Shown here piece by piece: positions 33,405-45,097 of a stretch of 64,000 nt of DNA (its first letter is position 1; the number at the start of each line of letters is the position of its first letter). The notes beneath the pieces are model-generated. The model did not search any database and had not been told where the DNA came from. It saw only the letters and a list, made by a program, of their open reading frames with translations. This DNA comes from Epiperipatus broadwayi (Eukaryota > Onychophora > Udeonychophora > Euonychophora > Peripatidae). The DNA is taken from the NCBI GenBank assembly GCA_028023455.1, contig JAQFVV010012446.1, positions 7,503,501 through 7,567,500 on the forward strand, given 5' to 3'. The translations under genes and the position numbers were made by a program.

Positions 33405-34820
33405 TTAAGATAGCAAATCCTTACACTTAATGGACAGACTTCAACCTACTCCAACATCCAACTCTTCAGCCATTGAAAATCTGATGATAGAATTCCCAAA
33501 TCCCATGCTGATGCCAATATTGTTGTCATGCCCATGTTGACCTCAAGTCATTCTGACCCTTACGTATAGGACAGTATCCATTTAAATACACCTGGGTCTC
33601 ATTTTACGCGATAGATAGGTTCCTCAGAAAACACGTGCAAAAGAAATTGCACAAAAATAGACGTAACTTACCCTGAAAAAGGGGGGATATGGACTGATTT
33701 TTCAAAAATCGCATAAAAGCAAAGCACCAACGTAAAATTACTTTAAAATTCGCGAAAAAAAAAAAAAAGGAAATAAAATATGACTAATAAAAAATTTCAA
33801 ATTTGAAAAAAATTGATACAAGACAAACTTTTTTTAACTATAATATTTAATTTTATTCAAAACTATATTTTTATGCATAATTTACAGTACAGTATTGTAA
33901 TTTACATTTTTTTATACACATTTTAATTATTATTGCTATTTGCCGATAAACAGGTTCATTTGCGACTGGTAAAAAATCAGATTATTCACAAGAGGAAATA
34001 CAACTAGCGCCAACTTCACTCTCATGTTGTGTTAATTGTTTTCTGGTGACAACGTAATTAGTAATTAATCTTTAAGATGATGATTTTATTAATTGTTTAT
34101 GAAGCTCGCAATATCCAGATATACAACCATTTAGCTCTCGTTGGAATTTAAGAGCATGTTCGTGATTAGTGTCATTAATAAGAAAATAATTTGCCAACTG
34201 ATTAGAAATTAACACGCACAATGTTTGAACAAATTTACATTATAATCTTGTAAAATTTAATGTGTGTATACATAAAATGTGGAAATCATGATTTTAATTT
34301 CATTATTGCATAAAATCTTACTATTATAAAGCGCTGAAAATATTGAAATTACTAAGATGAAAGTCAAATTCCAATAATGTGCTATTACTTTCAATGTGAC
34401 GTAAGTGCGCGAAATTTATTATTTAAAATAATAGCGCATTATCGGAGTTCGACTTCCGAAGAAACATGAATCGTGTAAATTCAAAATCATGTTAAATAAA
34501 TTGCATAAAATGAGACCCAGGTGTACATAGAAGAGGGATTGACCTCAAGTCACTCTGACCCCTCATGTATAGAATAGTATCCATTTAAATATGTAGAAGA
34601 TGGATGGGCCATCTCTCTTCTATGTATTTAAATGGATACTGTTTTAAATGTGAGGGATCTGACTTGAGATCAACATGGGCATAACAACAATATTGGCATC
34701 AGCATGGGATTTGGGAATTCTATCATCATATTTTCAATGGTATGGATGGCTGAAGAGGTTGGAGTAGGTTGAAGCCTGTCCATTAAAGTGTAAGGATTTG
34801 CTATCTTAATGTATTTTAGA
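33405..34820. mobile_element. Foldback element split by a MITE
   Basis: Left arm 33405-33588 and right arm about 34622-34820 are inverted repeats of about 190 bp (for example GATAGCAAATCCTTACACTT, CCAAATCCCATGCTGATGCC and their mirrored forms). Next to the right arm, 34536-34600 repeats the inner end of the left arm in direct orientation, and a tight hairpin at about 34572-34642 (CCATTTAAATA..GTAGAAGA mirrored) joins them. The MITE at 33589-34523 sits in the left part, so the foldback is older. No coding capacity. Confidence 0.65.
33589..34523. mobile_element. TA-flanked MITE, copy 2 (935 bp)
   Basis: Ends read CACCTGGGTCTCATTTTA on both sides in inverted orientation. TA duplicates at 33587-33588 and 34524-34525. 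The interior shares long blocks with copy 3 (for example AAAGCAAAGCACCAACG, ATACAAGACAAACTTTTTTT, CAACTAGCGCCAACTTCAC). The 3' half holds a GCTATTACTTTCAATGTGAC segment and a matching inverted GCGCATTATCGGAGTTCGAC. No transposase. Confidence 0.85.
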
Positions 34821-37377
34821 TATTTTTATGTACAGTTATCTAGAACAATAACAACCATAAATAAATAAATAGTTAATTGACAACATACTCATTAACTTTA
34901 GAATTATTTAATTAAAAGGGAAATAATATTTAATTTCTGCATATGTGTTATTTTTATTGCAATATCAAGCACTAAAGTTTATATTTTATTAAAATGGTGA
35001 TATAAGAAATCTCAAACATTAATTTTTTAAATAATAATATGAATAATTTAATATGTGATAATTTAAAGAGTTGTTAAAAACAGAAAAATATAAAATCAAA
35101 CAATTTCTTTTGTTCTCTCTCTTCAATATTTACTAGTATTAAATTTAGTTTTGAAAAATGTACTGAGAGAAAAACATTTTCTCTTCAGTGGATTATTTAA
35201 CTATTTTAATTTTTGAGAGAGATAAAGTAGATAAAGTTTTTTGTTTAGTAATATTTTTAAAAGAAAAAAAAATAAGAATTTAATGTTTTTGTTAAATTTT
35301 ACTTCAACTAGAGTAATTTTTTTCCTTTTTTCTTTCTTTATATTTCTTCATTACATCAAGCAGTGTTTAATTAACTCCTTATTTTTTTTTTTTTTTCACT
35401 ACAAGAAAAAAGTAATTAAAGATAAATTTCAAAACTATGATTATAATTTTTTTTTAAATTAAAAAAGTGAAAATCAAGTACAGGGAATTTTCTTTGACTT
35501 GTTTTGTAATAATAAAAAGAGAAGGGAAATAGTTGAACAATTGTTTTTGTAAAACTTGACCTAATTGGTTAATATTAAAGTTTAACATATAGGAACAGGA
35601 TGATGATTTGTGGGGGATATACTTGTTTTAAAAATAGGAATGTGAATCAATCAGAAAACCTTAATGTCTTGTAAGAAGCAGCCATTCCTGACCTAGTTGT
35701 TGAAGAGGACAGTCAGTTCCTGATTAAGATGTTGAAGGCACAGTAGCAAAATTTAGCTGTGTAGAACACACTATAAGTTTAGAAAAAAATGTTTCATAAA
35801 ATGAAAATAACTATATGTTAAATTTAACTAGAAACTAATCATTATCTACCTGCTTCGTTGAAGAAAAATGTAAAAGAAGATACCTCTGAAGTAATATGAA
35901 AACTTTTTTCCAACCAAAAGCATGAGTGTCCTTATCTTTATGTGTATAGTAGTTTAGCCAGACCTGGACAATTATTAGAAGAAAAAAATGGAAAATTTAT
36001 TTTTGTGTGTTAGCCTAAAACTATTTTATGGTAAAGTGGAGAAATTGACAGTGTACATTAGTAGCCTGAAATTGAGAAGCCATCAAAAAGGAACGCCACA
36101 TGGAAACTGGAAATTATAAGTATCAAAGAATTCAAAAAGAAATCAAACCATGATACAAGATATTTTCTTTAATATGCACATTACATTTAAATTTATAAAG
36201 GAGTTTTTTTAATAAAGTGACAATTAATAATAATTAATTTTATTAGTATTTTTTTTCGATTGAAATATGTTTTTTATATTATTTTCCTCTAAAATTGGAA
36301 GGATTTTAGCCAGTTTAAAATCGTTTTTACAAATCATACTAGTTATAATGAATAAAACAATTCTGAAGATAACATTTTTCTTTGAAATATGCTTTTTTAT
36401 TCATTTATTATCCTGCCAAAATTACAAAAAAGGATAACTGAATTAAAATGTCTTTATTTTCCAGCTTTTTTTATCTAAAGAAATAATGAAAGCAAAAGTT
36501 AATTAATTTAAGGAATAAAATTCAATTGGTTAATTATTATTTTTATGAAACTATACTTTTTGATAAGAATATATGAATTTGAATTATCATGTCATTTTTT
36601 CCTAAGATTTTTTATTAATAATCAGTTAGTTTATTAAACAATTGTTTAAAATATATTCTAGTCTTAATGGCTTTATTTATCCAGTTATCCATTATATGAA
36701 TTGGAAGTGTGAACTTGATTTGAATATAGCTTAGTATTTTAGGGAATTTAAATTATTCCAGGAAGACTATTTAATTATAGTAGAGTAAATCTATAAATTA
36801 TTTAGAATAAGCTGTTATATGTATTTATTTCTTGTTCACAATCACAGTCTCTAGAATTCTTGCTTCCTGAGCTAGTTTAGGAGAATAATGGTTCCATAAA
36901 TGTTAGGGTTTATGTTGCTATTTGGATATCCAGATGATAACTCTGGTGGTGCAAAGGTCCTTTCACTAAATTTTTTATTAGAAATTAAATTTATTGCTTG
37001 TCAATACACTAATAGTATTATGTGACCAGAACATTGACGATGACCAAACATGTTTCTGTCCCAGAATTATTTTTTATTATTATGAATGATGGATTCACAC
37101 TTAGGTATGTACACCCAGGGTGTTGTGTTATATTCTGCCATGATTTTATCAGTGATTAGATAAGTAGTCTGTTTATAATGGATCACTTTTCATTCACAAG
37201 GTTGATGATTAGTGACTGACTGTTAATTATTAATTGATTGTTGTTGAGTTTATTTTTTTATAATGCAGGAGTAGTTTGTTAAAATTTGTAAATTATTACT
37301 TAAGGTTAATATAACAACTTATTTCATATTTCATGCTGATTCTCTCCTTTATCCTTATAGTCTATATTCATATATAT
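34821..37377. other. AT-rich DNA, no gene identified
   Basis: Long AT-rich stretch. Slightly more complex patches at about 35640-35760 and 36840-37230 show neither frames, tRNA boxes nor terminal repeats that I can assign. Confidence 0.45.
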
Positions 37378-37443
37378 CAATGAATACATCAAACTTCTTT
37401 TTAAAACTTGTTTTTATATGACTATAACAAAAATAAAATACAT

Positions 37444-37480
37444 CCAACATTCTGACTATTTTATATAGTCTTTTTCAAGG
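37444..37480 (-). ncRNA. Decayed hammerhead-like stem, PLE-C 3' UTR
   Basis: The minus strand reads CTTGAAAAA, a perfect stem GACTAT/ATAGTC with loop ATAAA, then AGAATGTTGG. The mirror copy at 40363-40398 has CAAAATGTTGG at that place. The layout (CTGANGA-like, stem, GAA-like) matches the other PLE ends, but the core has decayed in both copies. Confidence 0.35.
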
Positions 37481-37742
37481 AACACTAAAAAACAAAAATA
37501 TAAAAAAATACTAAAAATTCTCTTTACCTCAACACCTTTTCTATTACAAACAATCTCAACATAATCAAATTTTTTACATTTATATACCCATCCAAAAATA
37601 TCCTAAAAACATTTAATTAACAAACCTATTATTATTATTATTTTCATTAACATCCTGTTTAATTCAGGTTTAAATTCACTAATGTAAATTCCTTCATTTA
37701 TCACTCTTTTATGGCATGACTTTATACATGCTAAAGGAATTA

Positions 37743-38848
37743 CACCTGGATCTCATTTTACGCAAGATAGGTTCCTCAGAAAACATGCGCAAATGAAATC
37801 ATGCAAAAATAGACCTAACTTACATTGAAAAAGGGGGGAATGTGATTTTTCAAAATTTGCGTAAAAGCAAAGCACCAACGAAAAATTACTTTAAAATTCA
37901 CGCAAAAAAAAAAATAAGGAAATAAAATATGACTAATAAAAAATTTCAAATTTGAAAAAAATTGATACAAGACAAACTTTTTTTAACTATAATATTTAAT
38001 TTTATTCAAAATAATATATTTTTATGTATAATTTACAGTACAGTAATTTACATTTTTTTATACACGTTTTAATTATTATCGCTATTTGCGGAAAAACACG
38101 TTTTTTTGCAAGCTGGTAAAAAAAATCAGATTTTTCACAAGAGGAAATACAACTAGCGCCAACTTCACACTCATGTTGTGTCAATGGTTTTCTGGTGACA
38201 ATGTAATTAGTAATTAATCTTTGAGACGATTTTATTAATTGTTTATGAAACTAACAACTAAAAATTAAATTCTTATTTTTGTCTTTAATTTTTTAATTTT
38301 CAATTCCGTTTAAATATCAAATTTCACATCACATTAATTTCAAGTCACCGTAAGTAATTTTTAAATTGTTAATTACAATTAAAAATCAGATTTTAATTTT
38401 TAATTGTCAAATTTAATTGTGCCCATTGCTATTACTCACCTTTTAGAAATAAACTTGTGGACACTAAATGATTAATAATTGATTATGTTCTTTTTTAAAA
38501 AGCAAAAACAGAATATGATTTAAAATGCAAAATTAACATGCACAATGTTTGAACAAATTTACATTATAATCTTGTAAAATTTAATGTGTGTATACATAAA
38601 ATGTGGAAATCATGATTTTAATTTCATTATTGCATAAAATCTTACTATTATAAAGCACTGAAAATATTGAAATTACTAAGATGAAAGTCAAATTCCAATA
38701 ATGTGCTATTACTTTCAATATAACATAAGTGCGCAAAATTTATTATTTAAAGTAATAGCACATTATCGAAGTTCAACTTCCGGTGAAACATGAATCGCAT
38801 AACTTCAAAATTGTGTTAAATAAGTCCGTGTAAAAAGAAACCCAGGTG
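37743..38848. mobile_element. TA-flanked MITE, copy 3 (1106 bp)
   Basis: Ends CACCTGGATCTCATTTTACG and, mirrored, CACCTGGGTTTCTTTTTA. TA lies at 37741-37742 and 38849-38850. It is collinear with copy 2 except for a divergent middle of about 250 bases (about 38255-38530), which accounts for its greater length. It lies inside the endonuclease coding part of the PLE minus copy. Confidence 0.85.
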
Positions 38849-39410
38849 TATATCAAAATCTTTATGTTTAAAATTATTCATATTATTGTAAATAGCAGAA
38901 TTTTTATCACTTAAATGCTGTTTTAATTCAGTTTCCAATTTATTATTTGTAGTCTCAACATATGACATCTCTTTATTCTTTTTAAAACAATTCAAACATT
39001 TTATTACATCAACTGAATTCATAATCTCTAAATTATTACATTCCCTCTTATTATTAATTTAAAAATGTAAACTGGATAAATGAAAACATTATACTTCTTA
39101 TTAATTATTTTAAATAATTTTCTAACTTTAACAAAAAAATCTTTGGATATATTGAAACCAATATAAATTACCTTTTCTCTATCTTATTTAATCTTATTCT
39201 ATTCTTTATTTTATCAATATTTTTATTAGAAAATAAATGTTTAATAATATCTCTAGGATAATCATTTATGAAACACTCATGCTTTATCATATTACTCTCA
39301 CATTTAAACAAATTATTATTTGAACATAATTTAATTGCTCTAAGAATTTTATTAATAATATTTATTTTACTATGATTATCAATATCTGAAAACCAATTAT
39401 TTAATACCCC

Positions 39411-39498
39411 CCCCCCCAATTTTTTTTTTTATATATACAGAAATTTCTATAATAACATTACTATTATTACCAATATACTACTATATATAGAAAAAACA
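39411..39498. repeat. Centre of the PLE inverted pair
   Basis: About 90 bases between the two head-to-head PLE copies, containing a C-run followed by a T-run (about 39408-39430) and AT-rich text. Both PLE copies begin at the same point (ATTAAATAATTGG), so the centre marks a shared 5' truncation or palindrome apex. Confidence 0.6.
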
Positions 39499-40465
39499 TT
39501 GTTTGGATTATTAAATAATTGGTTATCAGATATTAATGACCATAGTAAAATAAATATCAATAAAATTCTTAGAGCAATTAAATTATGTTCAAATAATAAT
39601 TTGTTTAAAGGTGAGATTAATATGATAAAGCATGAGTGTTTTATAAATGATTATTCTGGAGATATTGTTAAACATTTATTTTCTAATAAAAATATTGATA
39701 AAATAAAGAATAAAATAAGATTAAATAAGAATAAGAATAAAAAAAAGATCATTTATATTGGTTTCAATATATCCAAAAATTTGTTTGTTAAAGTTAGAAA
39801 ATTATTTAAAATGATTAATAAGAAATATAATGTTTTTATTTATCTAGTTTACAAAAAGAAAAGAAGTTTTAATAATAATAATAAGGAATTTAATAATTTA
39901 GAGATTATGAATTCAGAAGACATAATAAAATGTTTGAATTGTTTCAAAAAGACTATAGAGATGTCATATGTTGGGACTACAAAGAATAAATTGGAAACTA
40001 GATTAAAACTGCATTTAAGTGATAAAAATTTTGCTATTTACAATCATATGAATAAATTTAAACACAAAGATTTTGAAATAAAATTTTTAGAATGTATAAT
40101 GTCATACCATGAAAGAATGATAAAGGAAGGTATTTACATTAGTGAAATTAAACCTTAATTAAACAGAATGTTAATAGAAAAGAAAAAAGAAAATGATGGG
40201 TTTGTTAATTAAATGTTTTTAAGATATTTTTGGATGGGTATATAAATGTAAAAAAATTGATTAAGTTGAGATTGTTTGTAATAGAAAAGGTGTTGAGGTA
40301 AAGAGAATTTTTAGTATTTTTTAATATTTTTGCATTTGTTTGGAATATGTGATGTAGTGTTTCTTGAAAAAGACTATATAAAATAGTCAAAATGTTGGTG
40401 GTATTATATTTTTGTTATAGTCATATAAAAACCAAGTTTTAAGAAGAAGTTTGATGTATTCATTG
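39499..40465 (+). mobile_element. PLE lineage C, plus copy with 219-residue ORF
   Basis: An uninterrupted frame 39499-40158 (219 residues) covers the RT C-terminal part (LLNNWLSDINDHSKIN, KHECFINDYSGDIVKHLF, IIYIGFNISKNLFVKVRKLF). It is followed by the endonuclease: DIIKCLNCFKKTIEMSYVGTT, KLETRLKLHLSDKN, FKHKDFEIKFLE and EGIYISEIKP. CLNC is the CxxC pair and YVG the second half of the GIY-YIG signature; the GIY itself reads DII. The RT palm is missing, so it cannot be autonomous and the M at 39499 is unlikely to be a native start. A 3' UTR of about 300 bases follows, matching 37378-37665 mirrored. Confidence 0.8.
40363..40398 (+). ncRNA. Decayed hammerhead-like stem, PLE-C plus copy
   Basis: CTTGAAAAA, stem GACTAT/ATAGTC and AAAATGTTGG. 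See the mirror copy at 37444-37480. Retention of the six-pair stem in both copies while the single-stranded core has changed is consistent with common descent before decay. Confidence 0.35.
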
Positions 40466-40589
40466 CCATACTTAGAAAATTATGAACTATTTTGAAAAGA
40501 AAAAATGTGTAGATAATATTTTAAATACATTAGTCTATATTCATTGTATTCACTGTATTCTTTTATATTTATTCATTATATTTGATAAT

Positions 40590-40988
40590 TTAGTCTCTCA
40601 TGCAAATCATTGATGATTGTGACCATTGACCCCAATCCTTCTATATCATTAAAATATGGGTACCATCAACCATTATCAATCCACTGCAGGATGGTCTCTC
40701 CAAGTTCAATCCATCTTCTTCGATCTTTAGCTTCTCTTCTCCACGTCATCCCTGCACACTTTCTTATTTCATACATCCATCTCACATGTTGTCTATTTCT
40801 GGGTCTTTTACAATTTCTTTTAAGATTTCAATTGTCCATCTATTATCATCTCTTCTAGCAATATATCCTGCCCAACTCCACTTCAGTCTTTTAATTTTTT
40901 CAATAAGTTCAGTTACACCAGTTTGTTCTCTTATCCATATATTGCGTTTTCGATCTCTTCTTGTTACTCTGAACATGCATCTCTCCAT
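40590..40988 (-). pseudogene. RTE-like LINE, 3' segment
   Basis: From 40988 the minus strand encodes MERCMFRVTRRDRKRNIWIR, EQTGVTELIEKIKRLKWSWA and GYIARRDDNRWTIEILK. These are the conserved C-terminal text of RTE-like non-LTR retrotransposon proteins (ME..M(L/F)..(T/S)RRDR.RN.WIR..T.V.D...R....KW.WAGH(V/I)ARR.DNRW). The frame stops near 40782; later stops continue toward about 40595, where the similarity and the element's 3' end fade. Its upstream half lies immediately next to it in the opposite orientation. Confidence 0.7.
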
Positions 40989-41272
40989 AAAATAAAGATT
41001 GATTATGATGAGTTAGAAGAAGTTAATAGCTACAAATACCTTGGTCAGATTATTAATACAGATTGAAACATAATGGGTGAAATTAATTACAGAATTAAAC
41101 TTGGTTGGAGTACTTTTGGTAGAAATAACTTGATACTAAAAGGAAATATGCCCATATGTTTGAAAAGGAAGGTTTTTAATAAATGTGTTTTATCAGTTTT
41201 TACTTATGGATCTGAGACTTGTGCACTTAATAGAAGAGCAATACAGAGACTTCAGACCACTCAAAAAAGTAT
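40989..41272 (+). pseudogene. RTE-like LINE, inverted 5' segment
   Basis: The plus strand encodes KIDYDELEEVNSYKYLGQII, a stop, MGEINYRIKLGWSTFGRNN, LKGNMPICLKRKVFNKCVLS and VFTYGSETCALNRRAIQRLQ followed by TTQKS. In RTE-like proteins this block directly precedes the ME..M..RRDR segment that here lies on the other strand at 40988. Segment order and orientation are what twin priming produces: the 5' piece is inverted, its start faces the start of the 3' piece, and its end is the outer boundary (about 41272). Confidence 0.7.
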
Positions 41273-42288
41273 ATGGGTATATGTGTCTGAATATCCAAAT
41301 AGTTCTCTATATTATTATTTGGATGATACAATCTCAATAACAATACACAATTTCAAACTGTTGTCAAGGCAACCTTTTTTAACACACAATTTTATATATA
41401 TATATAATTCTTTGTTTTTTACTTGTGTCTAATTTGTTATGAATCAAATTTATATAATTTACTTCTGTTTACAATTATATACAGTAGTCAAAATAATGTT
41501 TACTCATTTGGGCAGTATGTTAAATAGTTTTAGTTTTATAATCAATATTTTATATCAGTAGGAGAAAATTAGCTTTTTTGATGTATCACCTAAAAAAAAG
41601 GTAACATCAGTTCATCTTAATTATATTTGACCATGATCTTTAACTTGTGTTTACCAGAGTCTTTTACAGTTACTTTTTGGTCATTACATTGTTATTCAGT
41701 ATAAATGAAAACTTGTAGATCATTTATTTTTTCCTGTGTTTTGGCTATAAATAGTTTTATAGATTACTATCATCAATCTCTTTCATCTTTTCAGGACAAA
41801 AGCAAATACATTTATCCAGTTTCAGACACTACTTTGGTTTGATGGATTCTTGGTTTTTAAATCTCATTCTTTTATTCCTATTACTTACAATCTTTTTATT
41901 GATGTTGTATTTATTGTTTTTTCCAAATGTTTCAATTAGACAAACACTTAAATTATCCAAGAGTTATATATATATATATTGAAGCAGTCGATGTGTAATC
42001 ATCATCGAGCTTCATGCTTCACCATCTACACTAACCTCCTGTGGGGGCTGCAATCAGACCTCACTATAAATATATGCAATTCACCCAGACACTGTATGCA
42101 TAATGATTACAGAAATTAATAAAATTAAAAATATTTAGTAAAGTAAAACAGTAGTGTGCATGATGCATATATATATATATATGAACGAAGCAATAATTCT
42201 ATTAATATTTATTGCTGAAAATTAGACGTTTTGTTAGATAAATTGTAAATATCTTTTTATATATTTGTATTTAATTAAACTATTGGAA
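41273..42288. other. AT-rich DNA with a small dispersed repeat
   Basis: 41330-41390 (AAACTGTTGTCAAGGCAACC) is the reverse complement of 44921-44960 (GGAAGTTGCCTTGACAACAG), a dispersed repeat of unknown class. TA microsatellites occur near 41965 and 42168. No gene seen. Confidence 0.5.
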
Positions 42289-43142
42289 TGTAACAACAAA
42301 GAAAAATGAGGAAGGCTTGAAATATTGAAATTATCTTGATCTATAGTCAGATTGTTTTCATTAATTAAAATTATAAACCTTAATTAAAATTCTTTTATTA
42401 GTTGTTTTCAAATCTTTAAAAATATATCAAATGGTATTTTGAGCCTTATCTGTTTTAAAAATATTTTACTAATTAAATGTTCTTTAAGAGATTACAGAGA
42501 TAGCTGTGGGCAATGGAGATTGCATACTTGGCAGGATTAAAATGTGTATAAAAAGGGCATAGAACAAAAGGAGTTTGGTTCAGTTTTTAGTCAGTTGAGT
42601 CAGTGGAGTTTTAGTTGAGTGTAGTTACTTTTCAATTTAGTTACTTTCAGTAAAATAAATTTTAAGAAGCCAACACAAGTCAAGTGCTATGAAGTTTGAG
42701 TAGTGGAATTGTTCACCTTTCTCTTCTTTTCTTGGAGAACTGTCTAACTGTTTGCTCACCTGCTGCTGCCATGTTCCATCTGACTGGCTGTACAAGATGG
42801 TCATATAATTTCCAACCCGATTGCCTGCCTCTCAGCTGCTATCTTTAGGTAACCTCACTCAATGTAGAGCTGCCTTAAGTAATCTTTTTGTAATATATAA
42901 TTCAACCTTTGTATTTTCATTCATATATTCATTTATGAGTTTCTATTAATTATTCTCTTAAACTCTCTCTCTGTTAACTATGCCCTTCACGCTTATTTAT
43001 GTTAAATAGCTTTGTGCGGCTCTATTAAATATTTAACTTATTTTGTTTAATATATATATATATATATATGATTTATTTTCTTTAATATGCCAAGACAAGT
43101 CAAACTCCCGAGTCTTAAAAAAGGGATAATAATTGTTTAATT
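42289..43142 (+). mobile_element. LTR-like promoter unit (possible solo LTR)
   Basis: The unit begins TGTAACAACAAAG. TATAAAAAG lies at 42547-42555 and AATAAA at 42654-42659, giving an R-region spacing typical of LTRs. TGGAA occurs immediately before (42284-42288) and at 43143-43147, a possible five-base target duplication, but the proposed 3' end lacks the usual CA. 42700-42860 is GC-richer with no frame. No partner LTR was found. A Pol II promoter of another kind cannot be excluded. Confidence 0.35.
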
Positions 43143-43645
43143 TGGAAAGAAGTGAGGGCTTCATTTAAAATCTATCAATTCAGTTTTGTTTATATTAAAT
43201 AGAAATTGCTCACAAGTTTGGTTTCATTTTAAATTTGTTATTCTTGAAGTCAATTAAAAACTTTTATTGTGGATGAATTCTGCTAAATTTACTGCTTTGA
43301 ATTTATTTGTCTTTAAATTTTTCATTTTAAAAGATCGTGACCTTAATATAATTATTCCACCTTTTCTTGCTGCTGCCTGAGGGCTAATCCTGTCAATTAA
43401 TATGTATATGGGAATCGAACTTAAATATAAATTTTGCCAGTGCAATATTATAAATAAAAGAGTTATTATTTATTATGATTAGTTAAATGATTCAGGATTG
43501 AAAACAGGTTATTGCGCAAGAGATTAGACCATTTCCAAGCTTTAAAATAATACTATATGAAAATTATATTGGAAAAATTATATTCATGTCCAATAACGTT
43601 GCTGGCATACATTTTCCTTTATTCTGATATTTTATCTTTTCCATG
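43143..43645. other. AT-rich DNA, no gene identified
   Basis: Nothing supported; the short minus-strand frame at 43254-43445 has no recognisable motif. Confidence 0.4.
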
Positions 43646-43649
43646 TCTT

Positions 43650-43865
43650 GATTGTTTTGTCATTGGGGACTCAGAAGCCTGAAGCTCCTGTTCTACTTTT
43701 CAAAATCGTTCATAATCAGGGACACTATTCCCTGTGGAACCTGAGGCTTATGAGATTATGTGCTGCAGATGACAGTATATCCAGATCTGGGCTTTCAAAC
43801 CCAGTCTCCTTTGATATCGCTCTGCCAGAATGCGCGGACATATCAAATCTAAGTTCATTTCAAAT
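43650..43865 (-). mobile_element. tRNA-derived SINE
   Basis: On the minus strand TGGCAGAGCG (about 43828-43819) is a box A match and TGGGTTTGAAAGCC (about 43803-43790) a box B match, about 30 bases apart as in tRNA genes. The remainder (toward 43650) is non-tRNA body. A frame open on the plus strand (43648-43875) is a by-product of its higher GC. Confidence 0.5.
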
Positions 43866-44639
43866 ATTCTTTTAAAAATGATAGAATATCTAAAACTGCC
43901 ATGAAGGCCAGATTTCTTTATTATATGCTAGTACCATTACTCTGCTCCTTAATTTGATCACCGTCTGCCTAACCCTAGTAAGTCACAATGATGTGTTAAA
44001 GATGATGATTCATTTCGTAAAATACATTCAGTATGTTGATTTTAAAACTGCTTTCTTTTAAAACCATTATCGATTTCCATAGACGTAAATTTAATTTGTA
44101 TTAATGATTGTATAATTTATTCTCGTAAATGTAGCGTATTGTTTGTTTCTTGTATACTTATTCTAAAGATGCTATGTCCAAATAATGCCTATCAAACATA
44201 TATAATGATTTTAAGATTGTAAATAAATGATTGAGACCGTATATTTATATTTATTTGTCAAAATGATTAATGCTAAATTATCAGGTATCTTTCTGTAATC
44301 CGAATCTGTTCCGATCTTTTATATTTGTTTTATCCATCCACAGCATTTTATTTGTGAACATTTGTACATTGGCATATTAATCCCCGCACACTCTATAAAA
44401 CTATATCCATGAAATAATTAATAAAGCGGATTTTATAAAAAAAAATTCTAAGTTTGTAAATAAACAATGTCACACCAAGCGTGAAACCATTCTTGTAATA
44501 TATATCTATGCGTTTGTTTAATATGTTATTTAATATATATTTCATGTAAATCTTGGTTTGTTGTTTTTGAATTATTATTTTCTAATTAACATTTAGAACT
44601 ATTTTCTTTAGTTAATAGCTTAGCATTAATAAATAACTA
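43866..44639. other. AT-rich DNA, no gene identified
   Basis: Nothing supported. Confidence 0.4.
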
Positions 44640-44920
44640 TAATAAGTGTAATAACTGGGCTACTCTGATCTCGATCATCATCATCAGTCTGATCTTATGC
44701 TCTACCGCTTTGCTCTTGGGCCTGGAATTAAAATAATTTTACTGTATCATCCAGATTGTTGTTCATTGGGTCAGAGATTCAAAGAATAGGCAAATAGGTT
44801 AGAATTCAGGATTGCTCCAGACCCTGTGTATCTCGAGCATGATCGGATTCGAGGTACTTTTGCTTAGGATTTGAATCTTATTAAGTTAGCATACTGTTTT
44901 GACTGGTACAATATATATAT
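44640..44920 (+). mobile_element. SINE-family copy sharing the 6.5-kb tail
   Basis: The tail GTTTTGACTGGTACAATA and the preceding GGATTCGAGGTAC block resemble the 6.4-kb copy. The head region (44690-44830) is diverged and its box A is not clear. Confidence 0.4.
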
Positions 44921-45097
44921 TGTTAAAAGGAAGTTGCCTTGACAACAGTTAAAATTGTTTGTTAGTGATATTGGGATGGTCTAAGTGTTGTATAGTATTT
45001 AATATATAATTGACTTATTTTTCTTTTACAGAATAATAATTACAAGTGAATATAACCAAAACTGATACAATTACATTCAAATTAGCATTCAAATATG

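Larger units (their letters stand above)
37378..39410 (-). mobile_element. PLE lineage C, minus copy (split by MITE)
   Basis: Minus-strand copy, mirror image of the plus copy at 39.5-40.5 kb. From 39405 downward it encodes LNNWFSDIDNHSKINI, ..AIKLCSNNNLFK.. and HECFINDYPRDIIKHLF. After a frameshifted linker it reads IKCLNCFKKNKEMSYVETT and FKHKDFDI at about 38855. There the MITE (37743-38848) interrupts it. Beyond the MITE the frame resumes as IPLACIKSCHKRVINEGIYI and SEFKPELNR (about 37735-37665), then the 3' UTR to about 37378. CLNC..YVE replaces the GIY-YIG core's YVG. 5'-truncated and inactive. Confidence 0.75.

Noticed and set aside
35241-35462. Phe/Lys-rich 73-residue ORF
   Set aside because: Built from T- and A-tracts; typical chance frame.
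38816-39022. A 68-residue minus-strand ORF as a gene
   Set aside because: It is PLE endonuclease text running into the end of the inserted MITE; the last ten residues are MITE sequence.
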